This document shows positions 51,502 through 60,300 of a DNA stretch of 64,000 nucleotides, one piece after another. Origin of the DNA: Bacteroidales bacterium (GTDB lineage: Bacteria; Bacteroidota; Bacteroidia; Bacteroidales; FEN-979). The position numbers and the translations under genes were made by a program. The first letter of the stretch is position 1, and each line of letters starts with the position of its first letter. The stretch spans positions 44,886 through 108,885 of the forward strand of contig JALNWG010000009.1 of the NCBI GenBank assembly GCA_023231005.1, in the 5' to 3' direction. Below the pieces are notes generated by a model that worked only from the letters and a program-made list of their open reading frames with translations, was not told the DNA's origin and did no database searches.

Positions 51502-52860
51502 ATGCGTGTTCATTTCATTGCAATTGGCGGTAGTGCAATGCACAATTTAGCCATCGCATTACACAAAAAAGGAGTTGAGGTTTCCGGTTCCGATGATGAA
51601 ATTTTCGAACCTTCTAAAAGCCGGTTGGCGAATTACGGGCTTCTTCCAGGCCAGGAAGGCTGGGATGCATCCAGAATCACCCATAACCTGGATGCAGTCA
51701 TTCTTGGGATGCACGCCAAAGCCGACAATCCAGAATTATTGGAAGCAAAGCGATTAGGAATCACTATTTTTTCTTATCCGGAATACCTGTATGAACAATC
51801 AAAAAATAAAAAGCGGGTAGTAATCGGGGGCAGCCATGGCAAGACAACCATAACTGCCATGATCCTGCATGTATTGCAGGTTTCGGGTATAGACTGCGAC
51901 TATATGGTAGGGGCCCAACTGGAAGGATTTGAAGTCATGGTCAAACTTTCGGAAACAGCTCCGGTGATGATCATTGAGGGCGATGAATACCTCACCTCTC
52001 CCATCGATTTACGTCCCAAGTTTCATCTGTATCATCCCGATATAGCTCTGTTGAGCGGTATCGCATGGGATCACATCAACGTATTTCCCACTTTTGAAAA
52101 TTATCTCGATCAATTCAGAATCTTCATTAATAAAATAACACCCGGGGGAACCCTCATCTATTGTTCGGAGGATAAAACCCTTCAAAACCTTTGCGACTGT
52201 TCAAGAGAAGATATTTCGATCCAACCTTATGATCTCCCTCAATTTACCATCACCCATGGACAAACTTCTCTGTTAATCAAAGATCAAAAAATTCCGTTAC
52301 AGATTTTTGGAAAGCACAACCTGCTTAATGTTAATGGAGCCCGGCTTATTTGTAATCAATTGGGTGTAGACGATGCGACTTTTTATTCGGCCATTCAATC
52401 TTTTAAGGGTGCTTCAAAACGACTTGAAGTCGTTGCCAAAAACGAGCATACGATCGTATTTAAGGATTTTGCCCATGCCCCGTCAAAAGTAAGTGCAACC
52501 TTAACAGCGGTGAGAGAACAATTTCCCGACCGGAAAGTGGTAGCTTGTCTCGAATTGCATACTTTCAGCAGCTTAAGTAAAGATTTTCTGGATCATTACA
52601 AGGGAACTTTAGACAATGCCGATCTGGCTATGGTATATTTCAGCCCTCATGCATTGCAATTGAAACGCCTGCCAACCATCACGAACGAGCAGGTTTCTGC
52701 TGGTTTTGGAAAGAACTGCCTGGAGGTTTATACCGACTCAAAAAAACTACTGGAGCGTTTGTACCAGGAAGATTGGAAAAATACAGTATTGCTCATGATG
52801 AGCTCGGGAAATTACGATGGAATAGATCTGAAATTAATGGCCGATCAGATTTGTGGTTAA
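51502..52860 (+). CDS. mpl: UDP-MurNAc : murein tripeptide ligase (Mpl)
   Basis: This is a 452-residue Mur-ligase-superfamily enzyme. It has an N-terminal UDP-MurNAc Rossmann domain (MRVHFIAIGGSAMHNLA), a P-loop GSHGKTT at 110-116, the central domain (GDEYLTSPIDLRPKF, typical of Mpl rather than MurC) and the C-terminal domain from about 310 with FKDFAHAPSKVSATL. It joins recycled L-Ala-gamma-D-Glu-meso-DAP to UDP-MurNAc in the cytoplasm, saving de novo synthesis. Its presence fits a muropeptide recycling route with the NagZ-AmiE-like and NamZ-like enzymes in this window. It converges on rho. Confidence 0.92.
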   Translation: MRVHFIAIGGSAMHNLAIALHKKGVEVSGSDDEIFEPSKSRLANYGLLPGQEGWDASRITHNLDAVILGMHAKADNPELLEAKRLGITIFSYPEYLYEQSKNKKRVVIGGSHGKTTITAMILHVLQVSGIDCDYMVGAQLEGFEVMVKLSETAPVMIIEGDEYLTSPIDLRPKFHLYHPDIALLSGIAWDHINVFPTFENYLDQFRIFINKITPGGTLIYCSEDKTLQNLCDCSREDISIQPYDLPQFTITHGQTSLLIKDQKIPLQIFGKHNLLNVNGARLICNQLGVDDATFYSAIQSFKGASKRLEVVAKNEHTIVFKDFAHAPSKVSATLTAVREQFPDRKVVACLELHTFSSLSKDFLDHYKGTLDNADLAMVYFSPHALQLKRLPTITNEQVSAGFGKNCLEVYTDSKKLLERLYQEDWKNTVLLMMSSGNYDGIDLKLMADQICG

Positions 52861-52895
52861 ATTAAGTCTCTTTCTTTTTGATCTGAGACTATCCA

Positions 52896-54749
52896 TCAAC
52901 CATTCATCGAAATCAGGAATTCTTCGTTACTATTTGTGAACTTCATCTTTTCCTTGAGAAATTCCATTGCTTCCAACGGATTCATATCAGCCAGGTGATT
53001 GCGAAGGATCCAGATGCGTTGCAAGGTATCTTTGTCCAGCAACAAATCTTCGCGCCGGGTACTTGACGACACGATATCGATGGCCGGATAGATCCGTTTG
53101 TTGGAGAGTTTACGATCGAGTTGCAATTCCATATTGCCGGTCCCTTTAAACTCTTCAAAGATAACTTCATCCATTTTGGATCCGGTTTCAATAAGCGCAG
53201 TTGCAATGATGGTAAGAGAACCTCCGTTTTCGATCTGTCTGGCAGCGCCGAAGAAGCGTTTCGGTTTTTGAAGGGCGTTGGCTTCCACACCGCCGGAAAG
53301 TACTTTTCCGGAAGCCGGAGCAACCGTATTGTATGCCCGTGCCAAACGGGTAATAGAATCGAGCAGGATAACCACATCATGACCACATTCAACAAGACGT
53401 TTGGCCTTTTCAAGAATGATGTTGGAGATTCGAGCGTGACGTTCGGCCGGTTCATCGAAAGTAGATGAGATCACTTCTGCATGAACACTTCGCTGCATAT
53501 CGGTAACCTCTTCGGGACGTTCATCAATAAGCAAAATGATCATATAAACATCGGGATGGTTGGCTGCGATGGCATTGGCAATTTCTTTAAGCAAAACTGT
53601 TTTCCCTGTTTTAGGCTGTGCAACGATCAACCCCCGCTGTCCGAATCCGATGGGGGCAAACATATCGATAACACGGGTCGACATACTTTCGTTTTTATGT
53701 CCCGTAAGTTTGAACTTTTTCATCGGAAAAAGTGGGGTGAGAAAGTCAAAGGGAATACGATCCCGAACCTCTTCCGGTTTCCTGCCATTGATCAGTTCCA
53801 CCTTGATAAGGGGGAAATATTTTTCTCCTTCTTTCGGGGGACGAATGGTACCGCGAACGGTATCGCCGGTTTTCAGTCCGAATAACTTGATTTGCGATTG
53901 GGAGACATAAATATCATCGGGGGAGTTAAGGTAATTGTAATCGGATGACCTTAAAAAGCCATATCCGTCAGACATAATTTCGAGGACACCTTCGCTGGTG
54001 ATGATTCCTTCAAATTCGAAAGAATATTCTTCCTTGCGCCGTTCGGGGTATTTACGGGGAAACTCACGAGGCTTATTCTCTTCCGGAACCGGTGCTGGAA
54101 CGATCTCGACGGGGCTTTCCTGAGTAGTTGGCTCGCTTTCAGTTCTTTCCACCACTTCAATTGGTTTAGGTGTTTCCTCCACGGGTTCATCAAAATCAAA
54201 CCGTTCTCCTGGAATATCATCCAATAAAGGTAATTCCATTTTAACCAAAGGCTCGGCGGGTCTGTGTTCTTGCGGAGGCCGTGTATCACGGAGCGGTCGT
54301 TGACCTTTGTTGGGCCGGTGTTCACGAGGTAACCTTTGTTCCCTGGGGGGACGTGGAGTTACAGGACCCGGCAACGGTTTCACTTCAGGATTTGGGTTGG
54401 ATTCCGGAAGTTGAGTTGCCGGTTGAGGTATTATCGGTTCACTTTTAACCACGGGAGCACTTGGATCGGCAATTTCACGGGGAGCTACAGGAGGACGCTG
54501 TTCACCAACCTCCCTGGGAATCCTGGGTTTTCTTTCATTGTCTTTGCGGGGACGACCCCGAAAAGGTTTATTTTGTTCCTTTTTCTCCTGGTTAAGAATT
54601 TCCGGGGAGGGATTTAAAGCTTGATGGTCGAGGATTTTATAAATGAGTTCCTGCTTCTCTAAACGATCAACTTTGGGGATGTTGAGCTGTTTTGCTATTT
54701 CTCTTATCTCAGGCAGCTCTTTGCTGTCGAGGGAAATAATATCATACAT
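52896..54749 (-). CDS. rho: transcription termination factor Rho with long disordered insert
   Basis: This 617-residue Rho is roughly 195 residues longer than E. coli Rho. It has an N-terminal Rho-N SAP-like helix bundle (1-45) and a low-complexity Pro/Arg/Glu-rich insert (about 48-242). The RNA-binding cold-shock-like domain (about 245-322) contains SDGYGFLRSSDYNYL. The hexameric RecA-type ATPase (about 330-617) has Walker A PKTGKT (379-384), LLIDERPEEVTDM and SGGVEANALQKPKRFFGAAR. It terminates untranslated RNA. Rho of Bacteroides carries a comparable insert reported to drive condensate formation. A good promoter lies 114 bases upstream, leaving a leader of about 100 bases. Confidence 0.96.
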   Translation of the reverse strand: MYDIISLDSKELPEIREIAKQLNIPKVDRLEKQELIYKILDHQALNPSPEILNQEKKEQNKPFRGRPRKDNERKPRIPREVGEQRPPVAPREIADPSAPVVKSEPIIPQPATQLPESNPNPEVKPLPGPVTPRPPREQRLPREHRPNKGQRPLRDTRPPQEHRPAEPLVKMELPLLDDIPGERFDFDEPVEETPKPIEVVERTESEPTTQESPVEIVPAPVPEENKPREFPRKYPERRKEEYSFEFEGIITSEGVLEIMSDGYGFLRSSDYNYLNSPDDIYVSQSQIKLFGLKTGDTVRGTIRPPKEGEKYFPLIKVELINGRKPEEVRDRIPFDFLTPLFPMKKFKLTGHKNESMSTRVIDMFAPIGFGQRGLIVAQPKTGKTVLLKEIANAIAANHPDVYMIILLIDERPEEVTDMQRSVHAEVISSTFDEPAERHARISNIILEKAKRLVECGHDVVILLDSITRLARAYNTVAPASGKVLSGGVEANALQKPKRFFGAARQIENGGSLTIIATALIETGSKMDEVIFEEFKGTGNMELQLDRKLSNKRIYPAIDIVSSSTRREDLLLDKDTLQRIWILRNHLADMNPLEAMEFLKEKMKFTNSNEEFLISMNG

Positions 54750-54862
54750 AATTTATGAAGATTGATGTTAAAAATATTTGATACAAAAAATTTCTTTTGA
54801 ATTTAATAAATAGAAAGGGTTGAAAAGTAAAAGAAAATCTGATTGTGGGAATTAAATCGATA

Positions 54863-54892
54863 CAAAGATATACAATTTCTGTGGAATGTCAA
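54863..54892 (-). promoter_or_regulatory. Bacteroidota-type promoter (TTG-N19-TATCTTTG) for rho
   Basis: On the minus strand TTG (54892-54890), 19 bases, then TATCTTTG (54870-54863), a near-ideal consensus match. It leaves a leader of roughly 100 bases before the rho ATG, long for this genome, where an autoregulatory Rho site could lie. Confidence 0.65.
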
Positions 54893-54904
54893 TAAAAAAA
54901 TTCC

Positions 54905-54912
54905 TAATTTCG
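54905..54912 (+). promoter_or_regulatory. -7 promoter-like element for the DUF4293 gene
   Basis: TAATTTCG differs from TAnnTTTG at one position, and lies 23 bases before ATG 54936. It is divergent from the rho promoter. Confidence 0.35.
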
Positions 54913-54935
54913 CTCCCAGTCTAAAGAATAATTAT

Positions 54936-55412
54936 ATGTTACAGAGAATACAATCACTTTATCTGGCAATTGTGGCGATCGCCTGCGTTCTACTCTTCTT
55001 CTTCCCCCTGGCCAACTACTTTAATGAAATCCAGGGAAATTATAAACTTTTTATCTATGGAGTAACCAGTATGGACCCCGAACCCAAGGTTCAGTTTGGT
55101 TCTCTCTTCACCTTGCCTTTGATAGCTCTTGCCATCATATCCTTTTTGCTTTCAATCCTAACCATCTTTCAATATAAAAAACGGGTACTCCAAATGCGGA
55201 TATGCAGTTTCAACATACTGATCAATATCGTGTTTATCATGGTCGTCTTCTTTTTTTATGCCACCAAGATCAAAACACTAACGCAAATTGAACCTGAATA
55301 CAACTATTTTGGCATGGTACTTCCGCTCATCTCTATTGTTCTGCTTCTTCTGGCAAATAATGCAATCCGGAAAGATGAAAGTCTTGTAAAATCATCAGAT
55401 CGGCTGAGATAA
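54936..55412 (+). CDS. DUF4293 membrane protein
   Basis: This 158-residue protein has four hydrophobic helices and starts with the DUF4293 signature MLQRIQSLYLAI, a family restricted to Bacteroidota. The helices run about 7-27, 58-82, 95-118 and 129-145, with a periplasmic loop holding FNEIQGNYKLFIYG and a charged C-terminal tail. The function is unknown. I use ATG 54936. A longer frame from 54843 runs across both promoter elements and is rejected. In many Bacteroidota this family lies beside rho, as here. Confidence 0.88.
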   Translation: MLQRIQSLYLAIVAIACVLLFFFPLANYFNEIQGNYKLFIYGVTSMDPEPKVQFGSLFTLPLIALAIISFLLSILTIFQYKKRVLQMRICSFNILINIVFIMVVFFFYATKIKTLTQIEPEYNYFGMVLPLISIVLLLLANNAIRKDESLVKSSDRLR

Positions 55413-55440
55413 TTGATAATTATAAATTCCATCGGATTTA

Positions 55441-55938
55441 TTAGGTTGTTTTAGGCAGGTCGAGGACTTCAAGATCTCTCATGTTTTTTCCTTCAATGAT
55501 AAGCCGGATGGCTGTAATGGAATGATGAATCCCATATTTTCCCGCAGCTCCGGGATTGATATGTAAATGGCTCCACTTCTTGTCATAGATCACTTTCAAA
55601 ATATGTGAGTGGCCACAAACTACCAATTGAGGTCGTTTTAATTCAATCAGGGCCCTGATCCGGGGATTATAACGTCCGGGATATCCTCCGATATGGGTCA
55701 TGAGGACTTTCACCCCTTCGCAGAAGAAAAGAAGGTCTTGAGGATATTCCTTCCGGATCTCCTGACCATCAATATTTCCAAAAACCGCACGTAAGGGTTT
55801 ACAGGCAGCCAGTTTTTTAGCGGTTTGTAAATCGCCAATATCGCCGGCATGCCAGATTTCATCCACATCCGAAAAGAAATCAAGAACCCGGGGAGGAAGA
55901 TAAGTATGGGTGTCGGAAAGAATACCAATTTTTAACAT
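55441..55938 (-). CDS. YfcE/MJ0936-family metallophosphoesterase
   Basis: This is a compact 165-residue calcineurin-like phosphodiesterase with all five metal-ligand motifs: SDTH (8-11), HAGDIGD (about 40-46), GNIDG, THIGGYPG and CGHSH, followed by NPGAAGK. YfcE-type enzymes hydrolyse bis-p-nitrophenyl phosphate and other phosphodiesters in vitro. The natural substrate is not known. No signal peptide, so cytoplasmic. It is convergent with the DUF4293 gene and divergent from the EEP nuclease gene. Confidence 0.92.
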   Translation of the reverse strand: MLKIGILSDTHTYLPPRVLDFFSDVDEIWHAGDIGDLQTAKKLAACKPLRAVFGNIDGQEIRKEYPQDLLFFCEGVKVLMTHIGGYPGRYNPRIRALIELKRPQLVVCGHSHILKVIYDKKWSHLHINPGAAGKYGIHHSITAIRLIIEGKNMRDLEVLDLPKTT

Positions 55939-55953
55939 CTTGCAAAGTTACAA

Positions 55954-55984
55954 TTGAAAAGGAATTAACATTTGAATATCTTTG
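55954..55984 (+). promoter_or_regulatory. Bacteroidota-type promoter (TTG-N20-TATCTTTG)
   Basis: TTG (55954-55956), 20 bases, TATCTTTG (55977-55984), then the ATG of the EEP gene at 56002. A close match to the consensus. It also shows that a TTG start at 55972 is not used. Confidence 0.65.
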
Positions 55985-56001
55985 AAGTTAAATTTAACAG
56001 G

Positions 56002-56838
56002 ATGAATTTGCGAAATATTTTAGTAGCCTTTTTATTAGGCTTATTGGTTGGTAATGTTGGCGGACAGCCGCTGAAAGTAGTCACCTACAATATAAGATAT
56101 GACAATCCAGGTGACGGGGTTAACTCATGGACAAGCCGAAGGGTGTGGCTTTGTGAACAGATCCGGTCGGCAAATCCCGATTTGTTTGGCATTCAGGAAG
56201 GGTTATCACAACAGGTCAAATATTTTGATAGCGTCTTCAACGGATACCGCCATGTTGGAGTGGGTCGCGAAGATGGCAAAGAAAAGGGGGAATTCAGCGC
56301 GATATATTATAACGCAAATAAGATCCGGTGCCTCAATCAGGGAACGTTTTGGTTATCGTCCACCCCGGAAAAGGTCTCGGTTGGATGGGATGCCGTATTG
56401 GAACGGATCTGTACCTTTGGCTTATTCAAAGATATTGAAAGTGGACGAAATTTCTGGGTTTTCAATACTCACTTTGACCATATTGGAGTTGAAGCGCGAA
56501 AAAACAGCGCTCTGTTAATCCTTAAAAAAATTCAAACTCTTGATAAACAGGATTACCCTGTGATCCTGATGGGTGATTTCAATGGACCACCCGATAGTGA
56601 TCCCATTAAAATTATTAGTCAGCAGTTGCGGGATGCTAAATCGGCCGACAAAAGCATGTCGATGCTTCCCGATGGGACCTTTAATGATTTCGACAGCGCT
56701 AAACCTGTTACCGAGCGCATTGACTTTATCTTTACGGGAAAGGGAGCAAAAGCCATTAATTACCAGGTATTGCGTGAAACAAAAAACGGACGGTTTGCCT
56801 CTGATCACTTTCCGGTTTTAGCAGAGATTTCGTGGTAA
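56002..56838 (+). CDS. exported endonuclease/exonuclease/phosphatase-family protein
   Basis: This 278-residue protein has a signal peptide (about 1-23, ending VGNVGGQ) and a complete EEP (DNase I/exonuclease III/IMPase-like) fold: VVTYNIRYDNPGDG, FGIQEGLSQQ (metal Glu), WVFNTHFDHIG, LMGDFNGPPDSDP and SDHFPVLAEI (catalytic Asp-His). It is a phosphodiesterase or phosphatase acting outside the cytoplasm. Nucleic acid, inositol phosphate and sphingolipid substrates are all known in the superfamily. I use ATG 56002, 18 bases after a strong promoter. Confidence 0.9.
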   Translation: MNLRNILVAFLLGLLVGNVGGQPLKVVTYNIRYDNPGDGVNSWTSRRVWLCEQIRSANPDLFGIQEGLSQQVKYFDSVFNGYRHVGVGREDGKEKGEFSAIYYNANKIRCLNQGTFWLSSTPEKVSVGWDAVLERICTFGLFKDIESGRNFWVFNTHFDHIGVEARKNSALLILKKIQTLDKQDYPVILMGDFNGPPDSDPIKIISQQLRDAKSADKSMSMLPDGTFNDFDSAKPVTERIDFIFTGKGAKAINYQVLRETKNGRFASDHFPVLAEISW

Positions 56839-56887
56839 ATGTATTTCTGAAGTTGTACTTTTTCATATCTCCTTTCTGTTTTTGAAC

Positions 56888-56895
56888 TATCTTTG
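56888..56895 (+). promoter_or_regulatory. -7 promoter element for the efflux locus
   Basis: TATCTTTG (TAnnTTTG), 14 bases before ATG 56910. It may drive the small Cys/His-rich gene together with the efflux pump genes. Confidence 0.5.
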
Positions 56896-56909
56896 TCCCG
56901 ACAAAAATT

Positions 56910-57224
56910 ATGAAGGTTTTATCTTTCATCCTGAGCATTTATATTTTCTACATGGTTTCATTGCCCTGTGTGGATGATATTTGCCATATTGACAACCCGT
57001 CATCGGAGCAAACCGCACCTCAAAATCAGGATTCTCATTCCGATCATGCCGATGCCTGCTCTCCTTTTTGTATTTGTTCCTGCTGTAGTGTCCCCGTTAC
57101 AGTCACTCCTGTAACTTATGTTGACCCACCTTTTTTCACACTCGTGAGATCCATTGTACCGGTGACATTTCATTTCATCTCATTTTATTCCCCATTTTAC
57201 TGGCAGCCGCCGAAAATCAGTTAA
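56910..57224 (+). CDS. small Cys/His-rich exported protein (DUF6660-like)
   Basis: This 104-residue protein has an N-terminal hydrophobic signal/anchor (about 3-20). A Cys/His/Asp-rich middle (HSDHADACSPFCICSCC, about 42-59) resembles a metal-binding loop, and a C-terminal hydrophobic stretch follows. Similar small proteins (DUF6660) precede heavy-metal efflux genes in Bacteroidota. The match is by pattern. It lies 87 bases before the CzcA-TolC fusion, and a -7 element precedes it. A role in metal sensing or periplasmic metal handing is an inference from composition and position. Confidence 0.72.
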   Translation: MKVLSFILSIYIFYMVSLPCVDDICHIDNPSSEQTAPQNQDSHSDHADACSPFCICSCCSVPVTVTPVTYVDPPFFTLVRSIVPVTFHFISFYSPFYWQPPKIS

Positions 57225-57311
57225 ATCAAAAAGTTCCGGATTTTTCTTGTACACATCTTGTTTATAACAGGATGTTGTGGAATTTGTATTTTGATTTAAT
57301 TCATTTTCATC

Positions 57312-60300
57312 ATGATAGAACGTATCATTCATTTTTCCATAAAGAATAAATTTATTGTTGGTTTGTTTGTCGTGGCACTCATTGGCTGGGGGAGTTATTC
57401 CCTAACGCAACTTCCCATCGATGCCATTCCCGACATCACCAACAACCAGGTGCAAGTAATCTCATTAGCTCCTTCTCTGGCAGTTCAGGAAGTGGAGAGC
57501 TTCATCACAGCTCCTATTGAAGTGGCAGTTGCAAATATTCCCGACATTATAGAATTAAGGTCTATATCAAGATTGGGATTATCCGTTGTTACCGTTGTTT
57601 TCAAAGATGGGGTAGACATTTACTGGGCGCGACAACAACTCGGTGAACGGCTGAAAGAAGCCGAAGAGACAATCCCCGCCGGGCTGGCCAAGATTGAACT
57701 GGCACCAATCAGCACGGGATTGGGTGAAATTTACCAATATCGCCTGGCAGTTGAAAATGGATATGAGGAAAAATTCACCCCCATGGAATTACGTACCCTT
57801 CAGGATTGGGTAGTACGACGTGAGATGCTCGGCACACCCGGCGTTGCCGATATCAATAGTTATGGTGGTTTTGTTAAGCAATACGAAATTGCCGTAAACC
57901 CCGAACGCCTCAGGGGAATGAATCTTACCCTTCCCGATATTTTTCTGGCCCTTGAACGGAATAATGAAAATACTGGCAGCGCCTATATCGATAAAAAACC
58001 TACCGCCTATTTTATCCGTGGGATCGGGTTGGTGAAGACCCTTGAAGATATTGAGAAAATCGTGGTTCGAACCAATCCATCAGGTATTCCGGTATTGATT
58101 CGGGATATAGCTACCGTTCAGTATGGAAACGCTACCCGGTACGGAGCTTTTGTTGTAGATACTTCGGAAGCAGTAGGCGGAGTGGTGATGATGCTTAAAG
58201 GAGCCAATGCCCATCAAGTGATCGACAATGTAGAGATCCGGATTAAATCCATCCAAAAATCATTGCCTAAAGGAGTCAGTATAGAACCTTACCTTAACCG
58301 GTCGGACCTGGTAGGGCGTGCCATCGGTACTGTTTCAAAAAACCTGGTGGAAGGAGCATTGATCGTCATCTTTATCCTTGTTTTGCTATTGGGCAACATG
58401 AGAGCCGGACTCATCGTGGCATCGGTCATCCCATTATCCATGTTGTTTGCCATTTCGCTGATGAAGCTGTTCGGAGTGTCGGGCAACCTTATGAGTCTTG
58501 GCGCAATTGACTTCGGGCTGATTGTAGATGGGGCCGTGATCATCGTTGAAAGCGTGGTACACCGGTTGTTTACGATCAGTCATCATCAGGGTGGTGAATT
58601 GAAACTTACACAGAAACAGATGGACGAGAATGTATTTGAATCGGCCAGACGGATGATGAATTCCGCCACTTTCGGTCAGATCATCATCCTTATTGTTTAC
58701 CTGCCCATTATGGCATTGGTTGGTATTGAAGGAAAGATGTTCAAACCCATGGCACAAGTTGTGTCATTTGCCATTCTGGGAGCCGCTATTCTTTCTCTTA
58801 CCTATGTACCAATGGCCGCTGCTCTATTTCTTAGTAAGAAAACCGGACACAAGCGAAATTTTTCCGATAGTTTGATTGAATGGCTACAAAAAGTATATAC
58901 ACCGGTGATCAATTGGGCGTTGAAGCATAAATTGGCCATTTCCGCTTCAGCCATTGCAATTTTTATTTTCAGTCTTTTTGTTTTCAACCGGTTAGGAGGT
59001 GAGTTTATTCCCCAACTTGAAGAGGGTGACCTGGCAGCAGGTGTCATCACGCTGCAGGGAGGATCTCTTACCCATACGGTTGACATGGTGATCAAGGCCA
59101 ACAAGATATTGCTCGAAAATTTTCCCGAAATCAAACATACAGTATGTAAAATAGGTGCCGGTGAAATTCCCACTGACCCTACTCCGATGGAAACCGGCGA
59201 TTATATTATTACGCTGAAGGATAAAAGTGAGTGGACATCTGCCAAAACCCTTGAAGAACTGGTTGCAAAGATGGAAGAAAAACTGGTTGTCCTCGCAGGA
59301 GTAAAATTTGAGTTCCAGCAACCGATCCAAATGCGGTTTAATGAATTACTATCCGGATCGAAACAGGACATCGCCATAAAAATATTTGGCGATGACCTGA
59401 ATACCCTAACAGAAAAAGCCTCGGATGTAGAGAAAATCATTCAGCAAGTTGAAGGGGTGGACGACATCAATGTAGAAAAAGTAACTGGTTTGGCCCAGGT
59501 GCAGGTTGATTTCAATCGTGACCGGCTGGCACAGTACGGACTTTCAGTTGATGAGGTAAACCGGGTATTGCGTGCTGCTTTTGCCGGAAGTCAGGCCGGA
59601 GTAGTTTATGATGAAGAGAAACGGTTTGGGTTGGTAGTGCGCCTCGACAAAGATTACAGGCAAAGTCTCAACGATGTGAAAAATCTCACCGTTACCCTTC
59701 CGAATGGAACGCAATTGCCCTTTGATGAAGTGGCAGATATTTCCATCAAATCAGGTCCGGCGCAGGTTTCCAGAGAAGATACCAAGCGACGCATTACCGT
59801 CGGTTTTAATGTCAGGAACCGCGATGTACAGGGAGTGATCAAAGAAGTAACCGAAAAGATTGATCAAAAGATCAACCTCCCAACCGGGTACTACATCTCA
59901 TACGGCGGACAATTTAAGAACCTGGAAGCTGCCAAAGAGCGGCTTGCCATTGCCGTTCCTGTGGCGTTGTTGCTGATTTTTGTCCTGTTGTATTTTGCTT
60001 TCCATTCCATAAAACAAACCTTTATCATCTTTACGGCAGTGCCCATGTCGGCCATTGGCGGGATATTTGCCTTGTGGTTGCGCAACATGAATTTTTCCAT
60101 TTCGGCAGGCGTAGGTTTTATCGCCCTCTTCGGGGTAGCCGTATTGAACGGAATAGTGCTGATCGCCGAATTCAACCGCCTCGAGAAGGAAGGAATTACC
60201 GACATCCTTGAGCGGGTAAAGAAAGGCGTACACACACGGTTGCGTCCAGTTATTGTAACAGCTGCTGTTGCCTCTCTTGGCTTTCTTCCCATGGCCTTAT

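Noticed and set aside
52865..52890. Hairpin AGTCTC...GAGACT between mpl and rho
   Set aside because: Only 6 bp with a 14-base loop and no T-run on either side. Too weak to call a terminator.
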